From assembly GCF_002930105.1 (NCBI RefSeq), contig NZ_PJRN01000008.1, forward strand, positions 165,367 through 229,366: DNA of 64,000 nt. Direction: 5' to 3'. The notes below the pieces were generated by a model that did no database searches, was not told the DNA's origin, and worked only from the letters and a program-made list of their open reading frames with translations. A program made the translations under genes and the position numbers. Below are positions 52,998-62,989 of the stretch, in pieces. The DNA is from Billgrantia saliphila (GTDB lineage Bacteria; Pseudomonadota; Gammaproteobacteria; Pseudomonadales; Halomonadaceae). Positions within the stretch are counted from its first letter, which is position 1, and every line of letters starts with the position of its first letter.

Positions 52998-55205
52998 CTA
53001 GCCTGTCTCCCTTTCGCCAAGGCCAAGGTGGCGAATGGCATCGCGCACCAAGAACAGTTGTATTAACGCCTCCAGCAGGGCGACATCGCGACGGCGACGA
53101 CGCCCACCTCCCAGCCCCAGCAACTCGGCTCGAAGATCCATGGCCGCTTCGTCCTCAGAGAGGTCCAGATGTGCCGCCACCGTGGCCAGTCCGCTGGCCA
53201 TGCTCAGGCGCACGTCGGGGCGCAGCTCGCCGATGTCGGCCGGATCGAGGCGTTGCCAGGCACGTCGAGTCAGCGGCGCCAGCACGTCGCCCTGCAACAA
53301 GGACAGCAGCAAAGGCTTCGGTTCGCGCCCCAGTCGCGCCGGCGCGAGCCAGTAGCGCCTGGCCAGTGGCCGGCCGCTCTCGCTATCGCGCACCTGCCCC
53401 AACCAGGCCCGGGCGGATAGTCCTTCGCTCTCGCGCGGGCTGCCTTTGAGCACCAAGCTCACCGGCAGCGATGCCAGGCTGAGTCGGCCGGGCGCGCCGC
53501 GGAAGCGACACCCCACTTCACCCAGCGCTTCCGCGACCGGCGCCAGCGCGGCCAAAGGCTGTCGCTCGCCACCGTGAATCACGCGTTGACTGCCGCGCAC
53601 CTGGCTGCACCACGTCATTTCGCGTTCTTCCAGCCACTCGCCGGCCTCGCTATCGGGCAGGCCGTTCATCAAATGCACGCTGATGTCATGTCGCTCCAAC
53701 GCCACCTGCAACCGAGCCTGCTGCCCCGCCACCTGACGGTGCTGTAGCAGCGGTAACGCCAGCCAGGTGCCTTCGGGGCTCAGGGCCACGTCGGGCATCG
53801 ACCAGCGCTCGCCGGGGACACGGCGTCGCTCGCTCCATAGCATGCCCAGGGCTTGGCCGGGCACGGGGTAGTCGACCAGCAAGTCCTCCAGCCGCTGCTG
53901 CTGGACCGGGTCCGGCAACCCCAGCAGGTCCCATACCGCCTCGAGTCGGTCGAAGCCGGCGAGACGCCGCCGCAGAGCCTGAAGCGTTGTCGCCAGGCGT
54001 CGCCCCTGCCCCAGCAGGTTGCCGCCCGTGCGACCGGCGGGCTCGGTCGCCTGCCGCGCCGCCGGCAACGCGACGCGGGTGGCAAGCGCTTGATGCACCA
54101 GCGTCGCCGGATCGGACAACGACATGTCCTCCGGCACGCGCTGGCCATGGGAGACGAAAAGCAAGCGCAGGCCATGGCGCATGACGATATCCAGTACCGG
54201 CGCCAGGCGGCCCGCCTCGTCCTGCTTGCTGATGATGCAGTCACGCAGTTCGCCGCCCGCGGCCTGGGCCGCCTGGCGATAGCGAATTACCACCTCTTCC
54301 AGTGTCTCGGGCTGACTGGCGGCGTTGAGCAGCAGCACCAGCCGAACCGGCGAGTCCTCCCCACGCAGGTGGCCGACTTGCTCGATCACGCGATGGTCAC
54401 GCTGGCTCATACCGACCGTGTCGATGATGATCCAGGACTTGCCGCGCATTCGCTCGAGCAGGTCGGAGACCGGCTGGTCGGCGTTCATGGCATACATCGG
54501 CACGTCGAGCAGGCGCGAGTAGATGCGCAACTGCTCATGGGCGCCGATACGGAAGCTGTCGGTGGTAACCAGGGCCACCGGACGAGTGCCGTGGCGCATG
54601 ACGTAGCGCGCCGCCAGCTTGGCGGTGGTGGTCGTCTTGCCCACCCCGGTAGGTCCGATCAGCGCCACGATACCGGTGCGGTCCATGAAGGCGGCCTCGT
54701 CCTCGAGGCCCTGGAGGCGACCGGCCAACTGTCGCTCCAGCCACGCCATGGCTCGCTCATCCACTTGTCCGGCCGTAGCCAGCTCCTCGGGCAGCGCAGC
54801 GACGACCTCATCGGTCAGTGCCGCACCGAAGCCGGCCTCGAGCATCACTTGGGCCAGCTGGTCGCCGGTACCGGCGGGAGCCTGCCGCTGGTGCTGCTCG
54901 CGGGACACTTGCTCACGCGAAAGCAGCGCGCGCATGTCGCGCATCTCTTCGAGCAGTTGGGCGCTCATCGTCTCGAAGGCCTGGGCGCTGTCGGGTGTCG
55001 CTGGCCTTCGCGGTGCCGGAGGTTCCGGCGGCGGTGCTGCAAGCATCTCGCCGGCAGCGGGGGCGGCCGACTCGGCCATGGCCAGAATCTCGACCCCCTG
55101 ATCGGTGCGTCGGTTGGCCAGAATCAACGCCTCGTCGCCCAGTGCCTCACGCACCTGTCGCATGGCTTCACGACTGTTGACTCCCAGGAAACGCATGACA
55201 CTCAT
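52998..55205 (-). CDS. flhF: FlhF-type SRP-family GTPase with a large C-terminal extension
   Basis: SIMIBI GTPase that directs flagellar placement in polar flagellates. It is 735 aa, against about 350-500 in other bacteria. The N-terminal region (1-175) has the FlhF start MRFLGVNSREAMRQVREALG and a Pro-rich linker. The NG-GTPase core (about 178-377) has GPTGVGKTTTTAKLAAR, TTDSFRIGAHEQLRIYS and IIDTVGMSQRD; the specificity motif is IISKQDEA. Residues about 390-735 form an extension I do not recognise, rich in Arg and Leu, including WLEEREMTWCSQVRG and RPLARRYWL. It lies between flhA (three bases) and the flhG-like gene. Confidence 0.9.
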   Translation of the reverse strand: MSVMRFLGVNSREAMRQVREALGDEALILANRRTDQGVEILAMAESAAPAAGEMLAAPPPEPPAPRRPATPDSAQAFETMSAQLLEEMRDMRALLSREQVSREQHQRQAPAGTGDQLAQVMLEAGFGAALTDEVVAALPEELATAGQVDERAMAWLERQLAGRLQGLEDEAAFMDRTGIVALIGPTGVGKTTTTAKLAARYVMRHGTRPVALVTTDSFRIGAHEQLRIYSRLLDVPMYAMNADQPVSDLLERMRGKSWIIIDTVGMSQRDHRVIEQVGHLRGEDSPVRLVLLLNAASQPETLEEVVIRYRQAAQAAGGELRDCIISKQDEAGRLAPVLDIVMRHGLRLLFVSHGQRVPEDMSLSDPATLVHQALATRVALPAARQATEPAGRTGGNLLGQGRRLATTLQALRRRLAGFDRLEAVWDLLGLPDPVQQQRLEDLLVDYPVPGQALGMLWSERRRVPGERWSMPDVALSPEGTWLALPLLQHRQVAGQQARLQVALERHDISVHLMNGLPDSEAGEWLEEREMTWCSQVRGSQRVIHGGERQPLAALAPVAEALGEVGCRFRGAPGRLSLASLPVSLVLKGSPRESEGLSARAWLGQVRDSESGRPLARRYWLAPARLGREPKPLLLSLLQGDVLAPLTRRAWQRLDPADIGELRPDVRLSMASGLATVAAHLDLSEDEAAMDLRAELLGLGGGRRRRRDVALLEALIQLFLVRDAIRHLGLGERETG

Positions 55206-55208
55206 CGT

Positions 55209-57290
55209 TTATCGGCCTCCCACCAGCGTCGTGACGCGTAGCGTGCGATCGTCGGGAACTTCCGCCTGCGACATGACCACCAGGTGGCGCATGCGCCGGC
55301 GCAGGAAGCGCGCCAGCAGCGGCCGTAGGCTGTGCTGCACCACCATCACCGGGGGCTCGCCGCTCGCCTCGTGGCGAGCCACGGCCTGCTCCGCCTGGCT
55401 CATCAACGTCTCCGCCAGGCCCGGCTCCAGCGCACCGTTACCGTTCATTGCCTGCAGCAACACCTGTTCCAACTGCGCATCCAGGCCAAGCACGTGGAGC
55501 GAATCGCGGCCGGGGAACCACTGCTGGGTGATGGCACGCCCCAGGGCGATGCGTACCAGCGCGGTCAGCTCGTTGGCATCCTGTTGCTGCGGCGCGTACT
55601 CGGCCAGTGTATCCAGAATGGTGCGCATGTCGCGAATCGACACGTCCTCATCGAGCAGGTTCTGCAGGATGCGCTGCAGGGCGGTCAGGCTGATGGCCTT
55701 GGGCACCACCTCCTCGACCAGCGACTTCTGTTCGTCGCCCAACTTGTCGAGCAGCTTCTGCACTTCCTGGCGGCCCAGCATCTCGGGGGCGTGGCGATGC
55801 AGCAGATGATTGAGGTGCGTGGCGATGACGGTACCGGCATCGACCACCGTATAGCCATAGACCTGGGCATGCTCGCGCTGGCCGGCGTCGATCCAGATCG
55901 CCGGCAGGCCGAAGGCCGGATCGGAGGTCGGCGTCCCCTGCAACTGGCCGGTCACCTGGCCGGGGTCGATGGCGAGCCACTGCCCGGGGAAGGCTTCGGC
56001 CCGCCCAATCTCGGCCCCCTTGAGTGTGATCACGTAGGTGTTGGCGCCGAGCTCGAGATTGTCGCGAATGTGTACCACGGCCGGCAGGAAACCGACCTCT
56101 TGGGCGAATTTCTTGCGCACGCTCTTGATGCGACCCAGCAGCTCACCCTCTTGACGTTGATCGACCAGCGGGATCAAACGATGGCCCACTTCGAGACCCA
56201 GGGTGTCCACCAGTTGCACGTCGTCCCAGCTCGCCTCGGGCGCTTCTGGCTGAGGTGTCGGCTCGGCACTGATCTCCTCTTCCACCAGGCGACGCTCCTG
56301 CTGGCGCGTAAGCATCCAGGCCAGTCCCGCCAGCACCACAGTGAAGAGCAGGAAGACTACGTTGGGCATGCCGGGCACCAGGCCCAGCAGCCCCATCACC
56401 ACTGCCGCGAGTACCAGCACCTGCGGGTTGACGAACAGCTGACTGATCATCTGCTGGCCCACATCCTGGTCGGTGTTGACTCGGGATACGGTCACGCCGG
56501 CAGCGGTGGAGATCACCAGCGCGGGAATCTGGGCCACCAGACCATCACCGATGGTCATCAGCGTGTAGGTGCGGGCGGCATCGCCGAAGCCCATGTTGTG
56601 CTGGAGCATGCCGATCAACAAGCCGCCGATGACGTTGACGACCATGATTACCAGGCCGGCCATGGCATCGCCGCGAACGAATTTGCTGGCACCGTCCATC
56701 GAGCCGTAGAAATCGGCTTCCTGGGCGACCTCGCTCCGCCGACGGCGCGCGTCCTCTTCGCCGATCAAGCCGGCGTTGAGATCGGCATCGATGGCCATCT
56801 GCTTGCCCGGCATGGCATCGAGCATGAAGCGCGCCCCCACTTCGGCGATACGCCCGGCGCCCTTGGTGATGACCATGAAGTTGATGATGACGAGAATCAG
56901 GAACACCACCAGGCCGACGGCGAAGTTGCCACCGATGAGGAATTCGCCGAACGCCTCGATCACCTTGCCCGCGGAGTCTCCACCCGCATGGCCTTCCATC
57001 AGGATGACCCGGGTGGATGCCACGTTGAGCGACAGCCGCAGCAGCGTGGTAAAGAGCAGGACCGCCGGGAAGGCGGCGAAATCCAACGGCTTTTGCGTGA
57101 ACATGCTGACCAGCAGCACCATCACGGCCAGGGCGATGTTGAAGGTGAACAGCAGATCCAGGGCGAACGGCGGCAACGGCACGATCATCATGGCCAGGAT
57201 CATGATGATCAGGACCGGACCGGCCAGCAGTTTCATTCGCGCATCGCCCAGCCAGTCGCGGCGGCCGATGAAGTGGCTCAGTGATTTCAT
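55209..57290 (-). CDS. flhA: Flagellar export gate protein FlhA
   Basis: Core component of the flagellar type III export gate (693 aa). Eight membrane helices fill residues 20-310, with the FHIPEP signature in LSLNVASTRVILMEGHAGGDSAGK. The charged cytoplasmic loop GRIAEVGARFMLDAMPGKQMAIDADLNAG is present. The C-terminal cytoplasmic domain begins near residue 340 and contains VVDAGTVIATHLNHLLHRHAPEMLGRQEVQKLL and GLAETLMSQAEQAVARHEASG regions. Length matches E. coli FlhA (692). Its start overlaps the flhB stop by four bases (ATGA), so the two are coupled. Confidence 0.97.
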   Translation of the reverse strand: MKSLSHFIGRRDWLGDARMKLLAGPVLIIMILAMMIVPLPPFALDLLFTFNIALAVMVLLVSMFTQKPLDFAAFPAVLLFTTLLRLSLNVASTRVILMEGHAGGDSAGKVIEAFGEFLIGGNFAVGLVVFLILVIINFMVITKGAGRIAEVGARFMLDAMPGKQMAIDADLNAGLIGEEDARRRRSEVAQEADFYGSMDGASKFVRGDAMAGLVIMVVNVIGGLLIGMLQHNMGFGDAARTYTLMTIGDGLVAQIPALVISTAAGVTVSRVNTDQDVGQQMISQLFVNPQVLVLAAVVMGLLGLVPGMPNVVFLLFTVVLAGLAWMLTRQQERRLVEEEISAEPTPQPEAPEASWDDVQLVDTLGLEVGHRLIPLVDQRQEGELLGRIKSVRKKFAQEVGFLPAVVHIRDNLELGANTYVITLKGAEIGRAEAFPGQWLAIDPGQVTGQLQGTPTSDPAFGLPAIWIDAGQREHAQVYGYTVVDAGTVIATHLNHLLHRHAPEMLGRQEVQKLLDKLGDEQKSLVEEVVPKAISLTALQRILQNLLDEDVSIRDMRTILDTLAEYAPQQQDANELTALVRIALGRAITQQWFPGRDSLHVLGLDAQLEQVLLQAMNGNGALEPGLAETLMSQAEQAVARHEASGEPPVMVVQHSLRPLLARFLRRRMRHLVVMSQAEVPDDRTLRVTTLVGGR

Positions 57291-58483
57291 TCGCTCGCCC
57301 CGCCGGGCGCCGTCTGGCCCCGCTCTTCGGATTGACGGGCCTCATCGGCCGCCGGTACTTCCAGCTCCGGCGGGATGGGCAAGTTCTCGGGTGTTGGCGG
57401 CACCTCTCCCCCCTCTAGTGAGACATGCTTGAGACGGAAGGCCCAGGCCAGCACCTCCGCCACAGCGGTATACAGATCCAACGGAATCTCGCTTTCGAGA
57501 TCCACGTGATGATAAAGAGCACGCGCCAGGGGTGCTGCCTGCAGCAACGGCACGCCGGCTTCCTGGCCGAGCTCGCGGATGCGGGCCGCCACCAGGTCGG
57601 CTCCCTTGGCCACTACCCTGGGTGCCCCCATGCGCGTTTCGTCGTACTGCAGTGCCACCGCGTAGTGGGTCGGGTTGGTAATGATCACGTCGGCCTCGGG
57701 TACCTTGCTCATCATTCGGCCACGCGCCATCGCCTGCTGCTGGGAACGGATGCGCGCCTTGACGTGCGGGTCCCCTTCCGATTCCTTGTGCTCGCGCTTG
57801 ACCTCTTCCTTGGACATACGCAGCTTCTTGGCGTGGCTATACAATTGGTACGGCACATCGATCAGAATGACGACCAGCAGCGTCAGCACCATCAGACCGC
57901 AGGCTTCAGCTGCCATCATCAAGGCGCGTGCCAGGGCCTGGCGGGTCGGCTGATCCATCAACGACAGATACTCGCCGATGTGGAAGTAGAGATAGGCCAA
58001 ACCGACGCCGCCGATCAGAATCGACTTGGCTACCGCCTTGAACAACTCCACCAGCGCCTGGGTGCCGAACATACGCTTCAGCCCCTTGGCCGGGTTGAGC
58101 TTCGAGAGCTGGGGCTTGAGCGACTTGGCGGAGATCAGCCATCCGCCCAGCAGGGCGGGCGCCACCAGGGCCACCAGTGTCAGCAACAGAAACAGCGGCA
58201 GCATCGTCAGCAACGTGTGGTTCGCCAGATCGAGCACGTTCATCAGCATGGGGCCGGTCTCGAACGCCTGGCGTCTCTCGAACAGGAAAGCCTGCTCCAT
58301 GACCAGGCCGAGCTGATCGTAGAGCAATGCTCCCATCGACCACATGCCGACCACGCCGCCCAACAACAGCATGAAGGTAGTCAGCTCGCGGGAGCGGGCC
58401 ACCTGGCCCTCTTCGCGTGCCTTCTCCTGCCGTCGGGGCGTGGCCTCTTCGGTCTTTTCCTGATCGCTGCTTTCGTCGGCCAT
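57287..58483 (-). CDS. flhB: Flagellar export switch protein FlhB
   Basis: Membrane protein that switches substrate specificity of flagellar export (398 aa). The N-terminal part begins SDQEKTEEATPRRQEKAREEGQVARSREL in its family region. Four membrane helices (about 33-52, 92-118, 147-167, 185-207) are followed by the linker VKREHKESEGDPHVKARIR and the autocleavage site NPTH (in IITNPTHYAVALQYD), so processing should occur. The tail of about 50 residues (rich in Pro and Glu) is somewhat longer than in E. coli. The gene is the first of the operon flhB-flhA-flhF-flhG-like-flhE-fliA. Its upstream gap carries the terminator of the chemotaxis operon. Confidence 0.97.
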   Translation of the reverse strand: MADESSDQEKTEEATPRRQEKAREEGQVARSRELTTFMLLLGGVVGMWSMGALLYDQLGLVMEQAFLFERRQAFETGPMLMNVLDLANHTLLTMLPLFLLLTLVALVAPALLGGWLISAKSLKPQLSKLNPAKGLKRMFGTQALVELFKAVAKSILIGGVGLAYLYFHIGEYLSLMDQPTRQALARALMMAAEACGLMVLTLLVVILIDVPYQLYSHAKKLRMSKEEVKREHKESEGDPHVKARIRSQQQAMARGRMMSKVPEADVIITNPTHYAVALQYDETRMGAPRVVAKGADLVAARIRELGQEAGVPLLQAAPLARALYHHVDLESEIPLDLYTAVAEVLAWAFRLKHVSLEGGEVPPTPENLPIPPELEVPAADEARQSEERGQTAPGGASE

Positions 58484-58546
58484 GGCTACCAGACACTCTT
58501 CTGCACGGTGGCCATTGTGGCGTCAACGGTGAGGAGGCGATACGCC

Positions 58547-58592
58547 AAAAAGCGCCGATGATCGTGGCCTTATCGGCCACGACCCACGGCGC
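58547..58592 (-). terminator. Intrinsic terminator after cheZ
   Basis: Read on the minus strand, an outer stem GCGCCG / CGGCGC and an inner stem TCGTGGCC / GGCCACGA with a 5-base loop are followed by TTTTT. It lies about 95 bases after the cheZ stop and separates the chemotaxis operon from flhB. Confidence 0.85.
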
Positions 58593-58688
58593 GGAAGAAG
58601 ATAGCAATGAGGGACGCGAAGCGTTAAGAGAGCAATCGACTAGTTGGCGAGCCCAGGCAGGCAGGCCCTGTCTGGACTTCCACCTTTC

Positions 58689-59381
58689 TCAGAAGCCGAG
58701 CTGATCCAGTAGATCATCGACCTGATCCTGATTCGTCATGACATCGGCTCCCGGCTTGATCTGGGGACCGTTGAGCAGGCTTTCCTCGCGGCGGCGCGCT
58801 TCGGTCTCCCACTGATCGTTGGCCTTGCGCTGCATGCTCTCGCGCGCGACCTCTTCGGGGACGTTGTCGATCAGCACCTGCACCAGTTGATGCTCGATCT
58901 CGCGGATCACGTCCATCATCTTCTTGATCACCTGGCCCGTCAGGTCCTGGAAGTCCTGGGCCATCATGATCTCGAGCAGCTCTTTCTGAGTTGCTTGAGT
59001 CTTGTCGGGGACGCCGGCCAGGTAGGTGCGGGTCTCCTTGACCAGCTCCCGCGCCTCGTCGAGCTCCTTGGGTTCGGCGAACCACTCGGCCCATCGCTTA
59101 TCCAGCGACTCGGCGCCGCTGCTGATGGAGTCTTGAAGCGGCTGGGCGCGATCGATGGCGTTGAGCGCCCGCTCGGCGGCCTGCTCGGTCATGCTCGCCA
59201 CATAGCTGAGACGATCCCGTGCATCGGGAATCGCCTCCGCCGCCTTCTCGATCTCCTTGTCCAGGCCGAGTTCGCGCATGCTCTCCCTCAGCATGCGCGT
59301 CAGCTGACCGATACGCTGGACCAGTTCTTCGCCAGCGGCATTGGCCGGCTGAGCCTCGCCGGACTGCTCATTTGCGCTCAT
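58689..59381 (-). CDS. cheZ: CheY phosphatase CheZ
   Basis: Dephosphorylates CheY-P to end tumble signals (230 aa). The long helical hairpin has [21 protein letters not shown] and [21 protein letters not shown], where the Gln of DFQDLTGQ is the catalytic residue. The C-terminal CheY-binding peptide is [12 protein letters not shown]. Length resembles E. coli CheZ (214). It is the last gene of the chemotaxis operon, 39 bases after cheY, followed by an intrinsic terminator. Confidence 0.95.
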   Translation of the reverse strand: MSANEQSGEAQPANAAGEELVQRIGQLTRMLRESMRELGLDKEIEKAAEAIPDARDRLSYVASMTEQAAERALNAIDRAQPLQDSISSGAESLDKRWAEWFAEPKELDEARELVKETRTYLAGVPDKTQATQKELLEIMMAQDFQDLTGQVIKKMMDVIREIEHQLVQVLIDNVPEEVARESMQRKANDQWETEARRREESLLNGPQIKPGADVMTNQDQVDDLLDQLGF

Positions 59382-59420
59382 CTTGTTATCTCCTCCGCAA
59401 GCGGATCTCGCCTGCCTGCG

Positions 59421-59810
59421 TCACTTGCCCAGTTTCTCGAAAATCTTGTTGAGCTTCTCTTCCAGCGTGGCAGCGGTGAAAGGCTTCACCACATAACCGC
59501 TGGCGCCCGCCTGGGCGGCCGCGATGATGTTCTCCTTCTTGGCCTCGGCCGTGACCATCAGCACCGGCAACTCCTTGAGTGCGGCATCGGCGCGAATCTG
59601 CTTGAGCATCTCCAAGCCGTCGAGGTTGGGCATGTTCCAGTCGGACACCACGAATTCGAAGGAACCGGAGCGCAGCTTGGTCAGCGCTTCCTGACCATCC
59701 TCGGCTTCCTCGACGTTGGTGTACCCCAGTTCCTTGAGCAGGCTTCGCACGATGCGGCGCATGGTGGGAAAATCGTCGACCACCAGAAAGCTCATGTTCT
59801 TGTCAGCCAT
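59421..59810 (-). CDS. cheY: Chemotaxis response regulator CheY
   Basis: Single-domain regulator that binds the flagellar switch when phosphorylated (129 aa, as E. coli). The acidic pair lies in [13 protein letters not shown], the phospho-acceptor Asp in [17 protein letters not shown], Thr in [16 protein letters not shown], and Lys in [16 protein letters not shown]. The residue pattern matches the FliM-binding CheY type (SDWNMP). It precedes cheZ by 39 bases and follows a transducer gene across a 62-base gap that contains a hairpin. Confidence 0.97.
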   Translation of the reverse strand: MADKNMSFLVVDDFPTMRRIVRSLLKELGYTNVEEAEDGQEALTKLRSGSFEFVVSDWNMPNLDGLEMLKQIRADAALKELPVLMVTAEAKKENIIAAAQAGASGYVVKPFTAATLEEKLNKIFEKLGK

Positions 59811-59845
59811 CAGGATTCCTCTTCTCTCTCAGGCAATGATTCATC

Positions 59846-59868
59846 TGACGGCAAACCGGTTGCCGTCA
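59846..59868. promoter_or_regulatory. Intercistronic hairpin between the transducer gene and cheY
   Basis: Perfect 9-base arms TGACGGCAA / TTGCCGTCA flank a 5-base loop, starting five bases after the transducer stop and 36 bases before cheY. No T-run follows on the minus strand, so readthrough is expected. It may adjust mRNA stability or relative expression. Confidence 0.45.
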
Positions 59869-59872
59869 TGGT

Positions 59873-61645
59873 TTAAAATTCTTCCCAGTCGCCTTCCGCC
59901 ACAGGCTCACGCTGCGGCTTGGGGCGAGGCTTGGGATCGACCTGGGCCACCTCACGCGATGGGGAGGTAGCCGACATGTTCGGCTTCGCCGAGGCGGATG
60001 CCCCACTGTGCTTGACCAATGCCACGGCGCCTTTGGACGACTTGGTTATCGTCGTGGGTTTGTCCACGGCTGTCGCACGGCCGGCATCCCCCGCCAGGCG
60101 GAATACCGCAACGGCCTGCTCGAGACGACGGGCCTGTTCTTCGAGCGAGGCCGCAGCCACCGTCGCCTGCTGCACCAGGGAGGCGTTCTGCTGGGTCACC
60201 TGATCCATCTGGCCGACTGCCTGGCTCACCTGCTCGATGCCGTCGCTCTGCTCCTGCGAGGCCGCGGCGATCTCGTCCATGATGTCGGTGACCCGCCGTA
60301 CCGCCTTAACCACGTCGTCCATGGTCTCGCCGGCTTGCTCGGCCAGCGTCGACCCTTCCTTTACTTGCGACACGGAACCATCGATCAGCGCCTTGATCTC
60401 CTTGGCGGCGGTGGCGCTGCGGCTGGCAAGATTGCGTACCTCACCGGCCACCACAGCGAAGCCACGCCCCTGCTCGCCGGCACGCGCCGCCTCCACCGAG
60501 GCGTTCAGCGCCAGGATATTGGTCTGGAAAGCGATCGAATCGATCACGCTGGTGATATCGCTGATCTTCTGCGAGCTGGTCGAGATGTCGCCCATGGTCT
60601 TCACCACGCGATCGACCACTTCGCCGCCGCGCTCGGCCGTGGCGGAGGCGTCCAGCGCCAAGCCACTGGCCTGACGGGCATTGTCGGCGTTCTGCCGCAC
60701 CGTGGCGGTGATTTCCTCCATGCTGGAGGCCGTCTCTTCCAGCGAAGCCGCTTGCTGCTCGGTGCGCGAGGATAGATCGGCATTGCCGCTGGCGATCTCG
60801 CGCGTGCCGATATGGATCGAGCCACTGCTGTCGCGTACCTGGCCGACGATGCGCACCAGGCTCTGTTGCATGTTGCGCATGGCATTGAACAGCTTGCCGA
60901 TCTCGTTGCGGCTACCTTCCGGGATACGCCCGGTCAGGTCGGCCTTGGCAATGGTCTGGAGGTGCTTGACGGCGGAATTGAGCGGACGAATCACGGTCGC
61001 GCGCAAACCGACGTAGACCAGCAGCAGCACGACGACGGCAAAGGCCAGGGCGCCGTAACGCACGAGTTCGAAGCGATCTGCCTGGGTACGGAAGTCCGCG
61101 GTCATGGCCTTGGCGCTGTCGAAGCCATAGGTGACGAACGTGGCCATGCTGTCCGACAGCGCCGCGCTGGGCTCGATCAGAGCGTCACGCAGCCGACCGA
61201 ATCCCGGCGTATCGAGCTGATCGAGCGCCTGGTGCTGTTCTCGCACCAGCGTCAGTACGGCGGAAAAATCCCGCTCCAGTGCATCGGCCATTTCCTGGGC
61301 CCGCTCCGACTTGGGGGCGGCGACGAAATTGTTGAAACGCGCCTCGGCGCGATCCATCCGGTCGGCCGCGATATCGAGTTGCCCATTGGCGTCGCGCATG
61401 CGACCCAGCATTATCTGATTGGAGGCAATTTCCAGGCTGACACGCGCCACATTGAGCAGCGCATCGGCGCGGTTGATCTCGTTGAGCTGCTGAACGTTGA
61501 TACGGTCCAGATCGGCCATGATGCGGCCCGCCTGCCGCTCCGACATGGCAGACAGCAGCGACACCACGCCAATCAGCACGGCGAAACTGACCAGTGCGGA
61601 TATCACGGATGCGTGGATGCTGATGTTGCGTAAGACCCGGCTCAT
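59873..61645 (-). CDS. Methyl-accepting chemotaxis protein (Tar/Tsr type)
   Basis: Transmembrane chemoreceptor of 590 aa. Order: first helix (about 12-32), a periplasmic four-helix-bundle sensor (about 33-195; residues such as [20 protein letters not shown]), second helix (about 196-216), HAMP ([19 protein letters not shown]), and the signalling domain with the hairpin tip [20 protein letters not shown] and [15 protein letters not shown]. The C-terminus ends GDWEEF, a close match to the xWxxF peptide that tethers CheR and CheB. It lies between cheB and cheY in the operon. The ligand is unknown; the sensor resembles the Tar family. Confidence 0.95.
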   Translation of the reverse strand: MSRVLRNISIHASVISALVSFAVLIGVVSLLSAMSERQAGRIMADLDRINVQQLNEINRADALLNVARVSLEIASNQIMLGRMRDANGQLDIAADRMDRAEARFNNFVAAPKSERAQEMADALERDFSAVLTLVREQHQALDQLDTPGFGRLRDALIEPSAALSDSMATFVTYGFDSAKAMTADFRTQADRFELVRYGALAFAVVVLLLVYVGLRATVIRPLNSAVKHLQTIAKADLTGRIPEGSRNEIGKLFNAMRNMQQSLVRIVGQVRDSSGSIHIGTREIASGNADLSSRTEQQAASLEETASSMEEITATVRQNADNARQASGLALDASATAERGGEVVDRVVKTMGDISTSSQKISDITSVIDSIAFQTNILALNASVEAARAGEQGRGFAVVAGEVRNLASRSATAAKEIKALIDGSVSQVKEGSTLAEQAGETMDDVVKAVRRVTDIMDEIAAASQEQSDGIEQVSQAVGQMDQVTQQNASLVQQATVAAASLEEQARRLEQAVAVFRLAGDAGRATAVDKPTTITKSSKGAVALVKHSGASASAKPNMSATSPSREVAQVDPKPRPKPQREPVAEGDWEEF

Positions 61646-61696
61646 TGTGGCGTTCCTCGCGTTTGGAGACGGTTGTTATCGTTTGTCGATGTCCTG

Positions 61697-62758
61697 TCAG
61701 ACTCGCTGCGCCCGGCCGGAGGCCGCGATCAGTTCCATCAGACGCTCCGGTATATCGTCCAGCCCAATCACTTCGCCGGCGCCCCCGACGGCGATGGCTT
61801 CACGCGGCATGCCGAAGACCACGCAGCTGGCTTCGTCCTGCGCCAGCGTGGCCGATCCGGCCTGACGCATTTCCAGCAGCCCGGCCGCGCCATCCTTGCC
61901 CATGCCGGTAAGTATCACGCCAATGGCATTGCGACCCGCCTGGGTGGCAGCGGAATGGAACAGGACGTCGACCGAGGGGCGATGGCGATTGACGGGAGGA
62001 CCGTCGTCGAGCTTGGCCACATAGTTTGCCCCACTACGCGCCAGCTTGAGATGCGCATCGCCCGGAGCGATGTAGGCGTGCCCCGGCAGCACACGCTCGC
62101 CGTCGGTCGCTTCCTTCACGGTGATGCTGCAGAGCCGGTTCAATCGCTCAGCGAAGGAGCGCGTGAAACCGCCAGGCATGTGCTGAGTGATCAGAATCGC
62201 CGGGCTGTTGGCCGGCAACGGCTCGAGCACCGCGCGAATTGCCTCCGTCCCACCGGTGGAAGCCCCGATGATGATCAGCTTCTCGCTCGACACCAGCGGT
62301 GCCTTGAGCGTTGCCCGCGCAGGCGTCTCCGCCCGCCGCGCCTGACGCGGGCGAGACTTGGCGGCGGCACGGATCTTCTCGGCGATGTCGTTGGCGTACT
62401 CCATCATGCCGTTGCGTATGCCGAGCGAAGGCTTGGCAACGAAGTCCAACGCCCCCAGCTCCAGCGCCCGCAATGTGACCTCGGAGCCGGCCTGGGTCAG
62501 TGACGAGACCATGAGCACCGGCATCGGACGAAGGCGCATGAGCCGCTCGAGAAAATCGAGCCCGTCCATGCGCGGCATCTCGACATCGAGCGTCAGCACA
62601 TCGGGGTTGTGGCGCTTGATCAGGTCGCGTGCGACGAGAGGGTCCGGCGCTACCGCCACCACTTCCATGTCCGGCTGCGAGTTGATGATCTCGCTGAGCA
62701 GATCACGAATCAGCGCCGAATCGTCAACGCATAGCACCTTGATCCTGTTCGATCCCAA
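61697..62758 (-). CDS. cheB: Chemotaxis methylesterase CheB
   Basis: Receptor glutamate methylesterase/glutamine deamidase (353 aa). The receiver domain has [13 protein letters not shown] and the phospho-acceptor in [18 protein letters not shown]. The catalytic domain has the Ser nucleophile in [13 protein letters not shown], His in [11 protein letters not shown], and Asp in [13 protein letters not shown]. The start is a TTG at 62758 supported by AGGAGG seven bases ahead. Length matches E. coli CheB (349). A long hairpin lies in the 231-base gap to cheR. Confidence 0.96.
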   Translation of the reverse strand: MGSNRIKVLCVDDSALIRDLLSEIINSQPDMEVVAVAPDPLVARDLIKRHNPDVLTLDVEMPRMDGLDFLERLMRLRPMPVLMVSSLTQAGSEVTLRALELGALDFVAKPSLGIRNGMMEYANDIAEKIRAAAKSRPRQARRAETPARATLKAPLVSSEKLIIIGASTGGTEAIRAVLEPLPANSPAILITQHMPGGFTRSFAERLNRLCSITVKEATDGERVLPGHAYIAPGDAHLKLARSGANYVAKLDDGPPVNRHRPSVDVLFHSAATQAGRNAIGVILTGMGKDGAAGLLEMRQAGSATLAQDEASCVVFGMPREAIAVGGAGEVIGLDDIPERLMELIAASGRAQRV

Positions 62759-62924
62759 GGCCAGGCCTCCTGTAACGAGAGCCGCATCGGCTCAGGCAAA
62801 CATGTACTTCTATATCGACAAAGCGAAGGAAAACTTTAGGCTTGGCTTGCCGGCCGACGACACCGATCCTGGCGTTACGAACATCGTGAATTGCGCCGGG
62901 ATCGATGCACTGAGCGGTCGAAAT

Positions 62925-62972
62925 CACGAGGCGATACGAGCCGCTGTCGCCAGCGACTCGTATCGCCTCGTG
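62925..62972. repeat. Long inverted repeat between cheR and cheB
   Basis: Perfect 16-base arms CACGAGGCGATACGAG / CTCGTATCGCCTCGTG are followed inward by one mismatch and five more pairs (CGCTG / CAGCG) closing on a 4-base loop. It lies 18 bases after the cheR stop and is followed on the minus strand by ATTTCG, so it could end or stabilise the transcript. The rest of the 231-base gap holds nothing else recognised. Confidence 0.75.
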
Positions 62973-62989
62973 TGGCCTCCAACCCGGGC

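Noticed and set aside
55332..57284. A 650-codon plus-strand frame
   Set aside because: It mirrors flhA on the other strand. Its product is His/Asp/Gln-rich and unlike any family.
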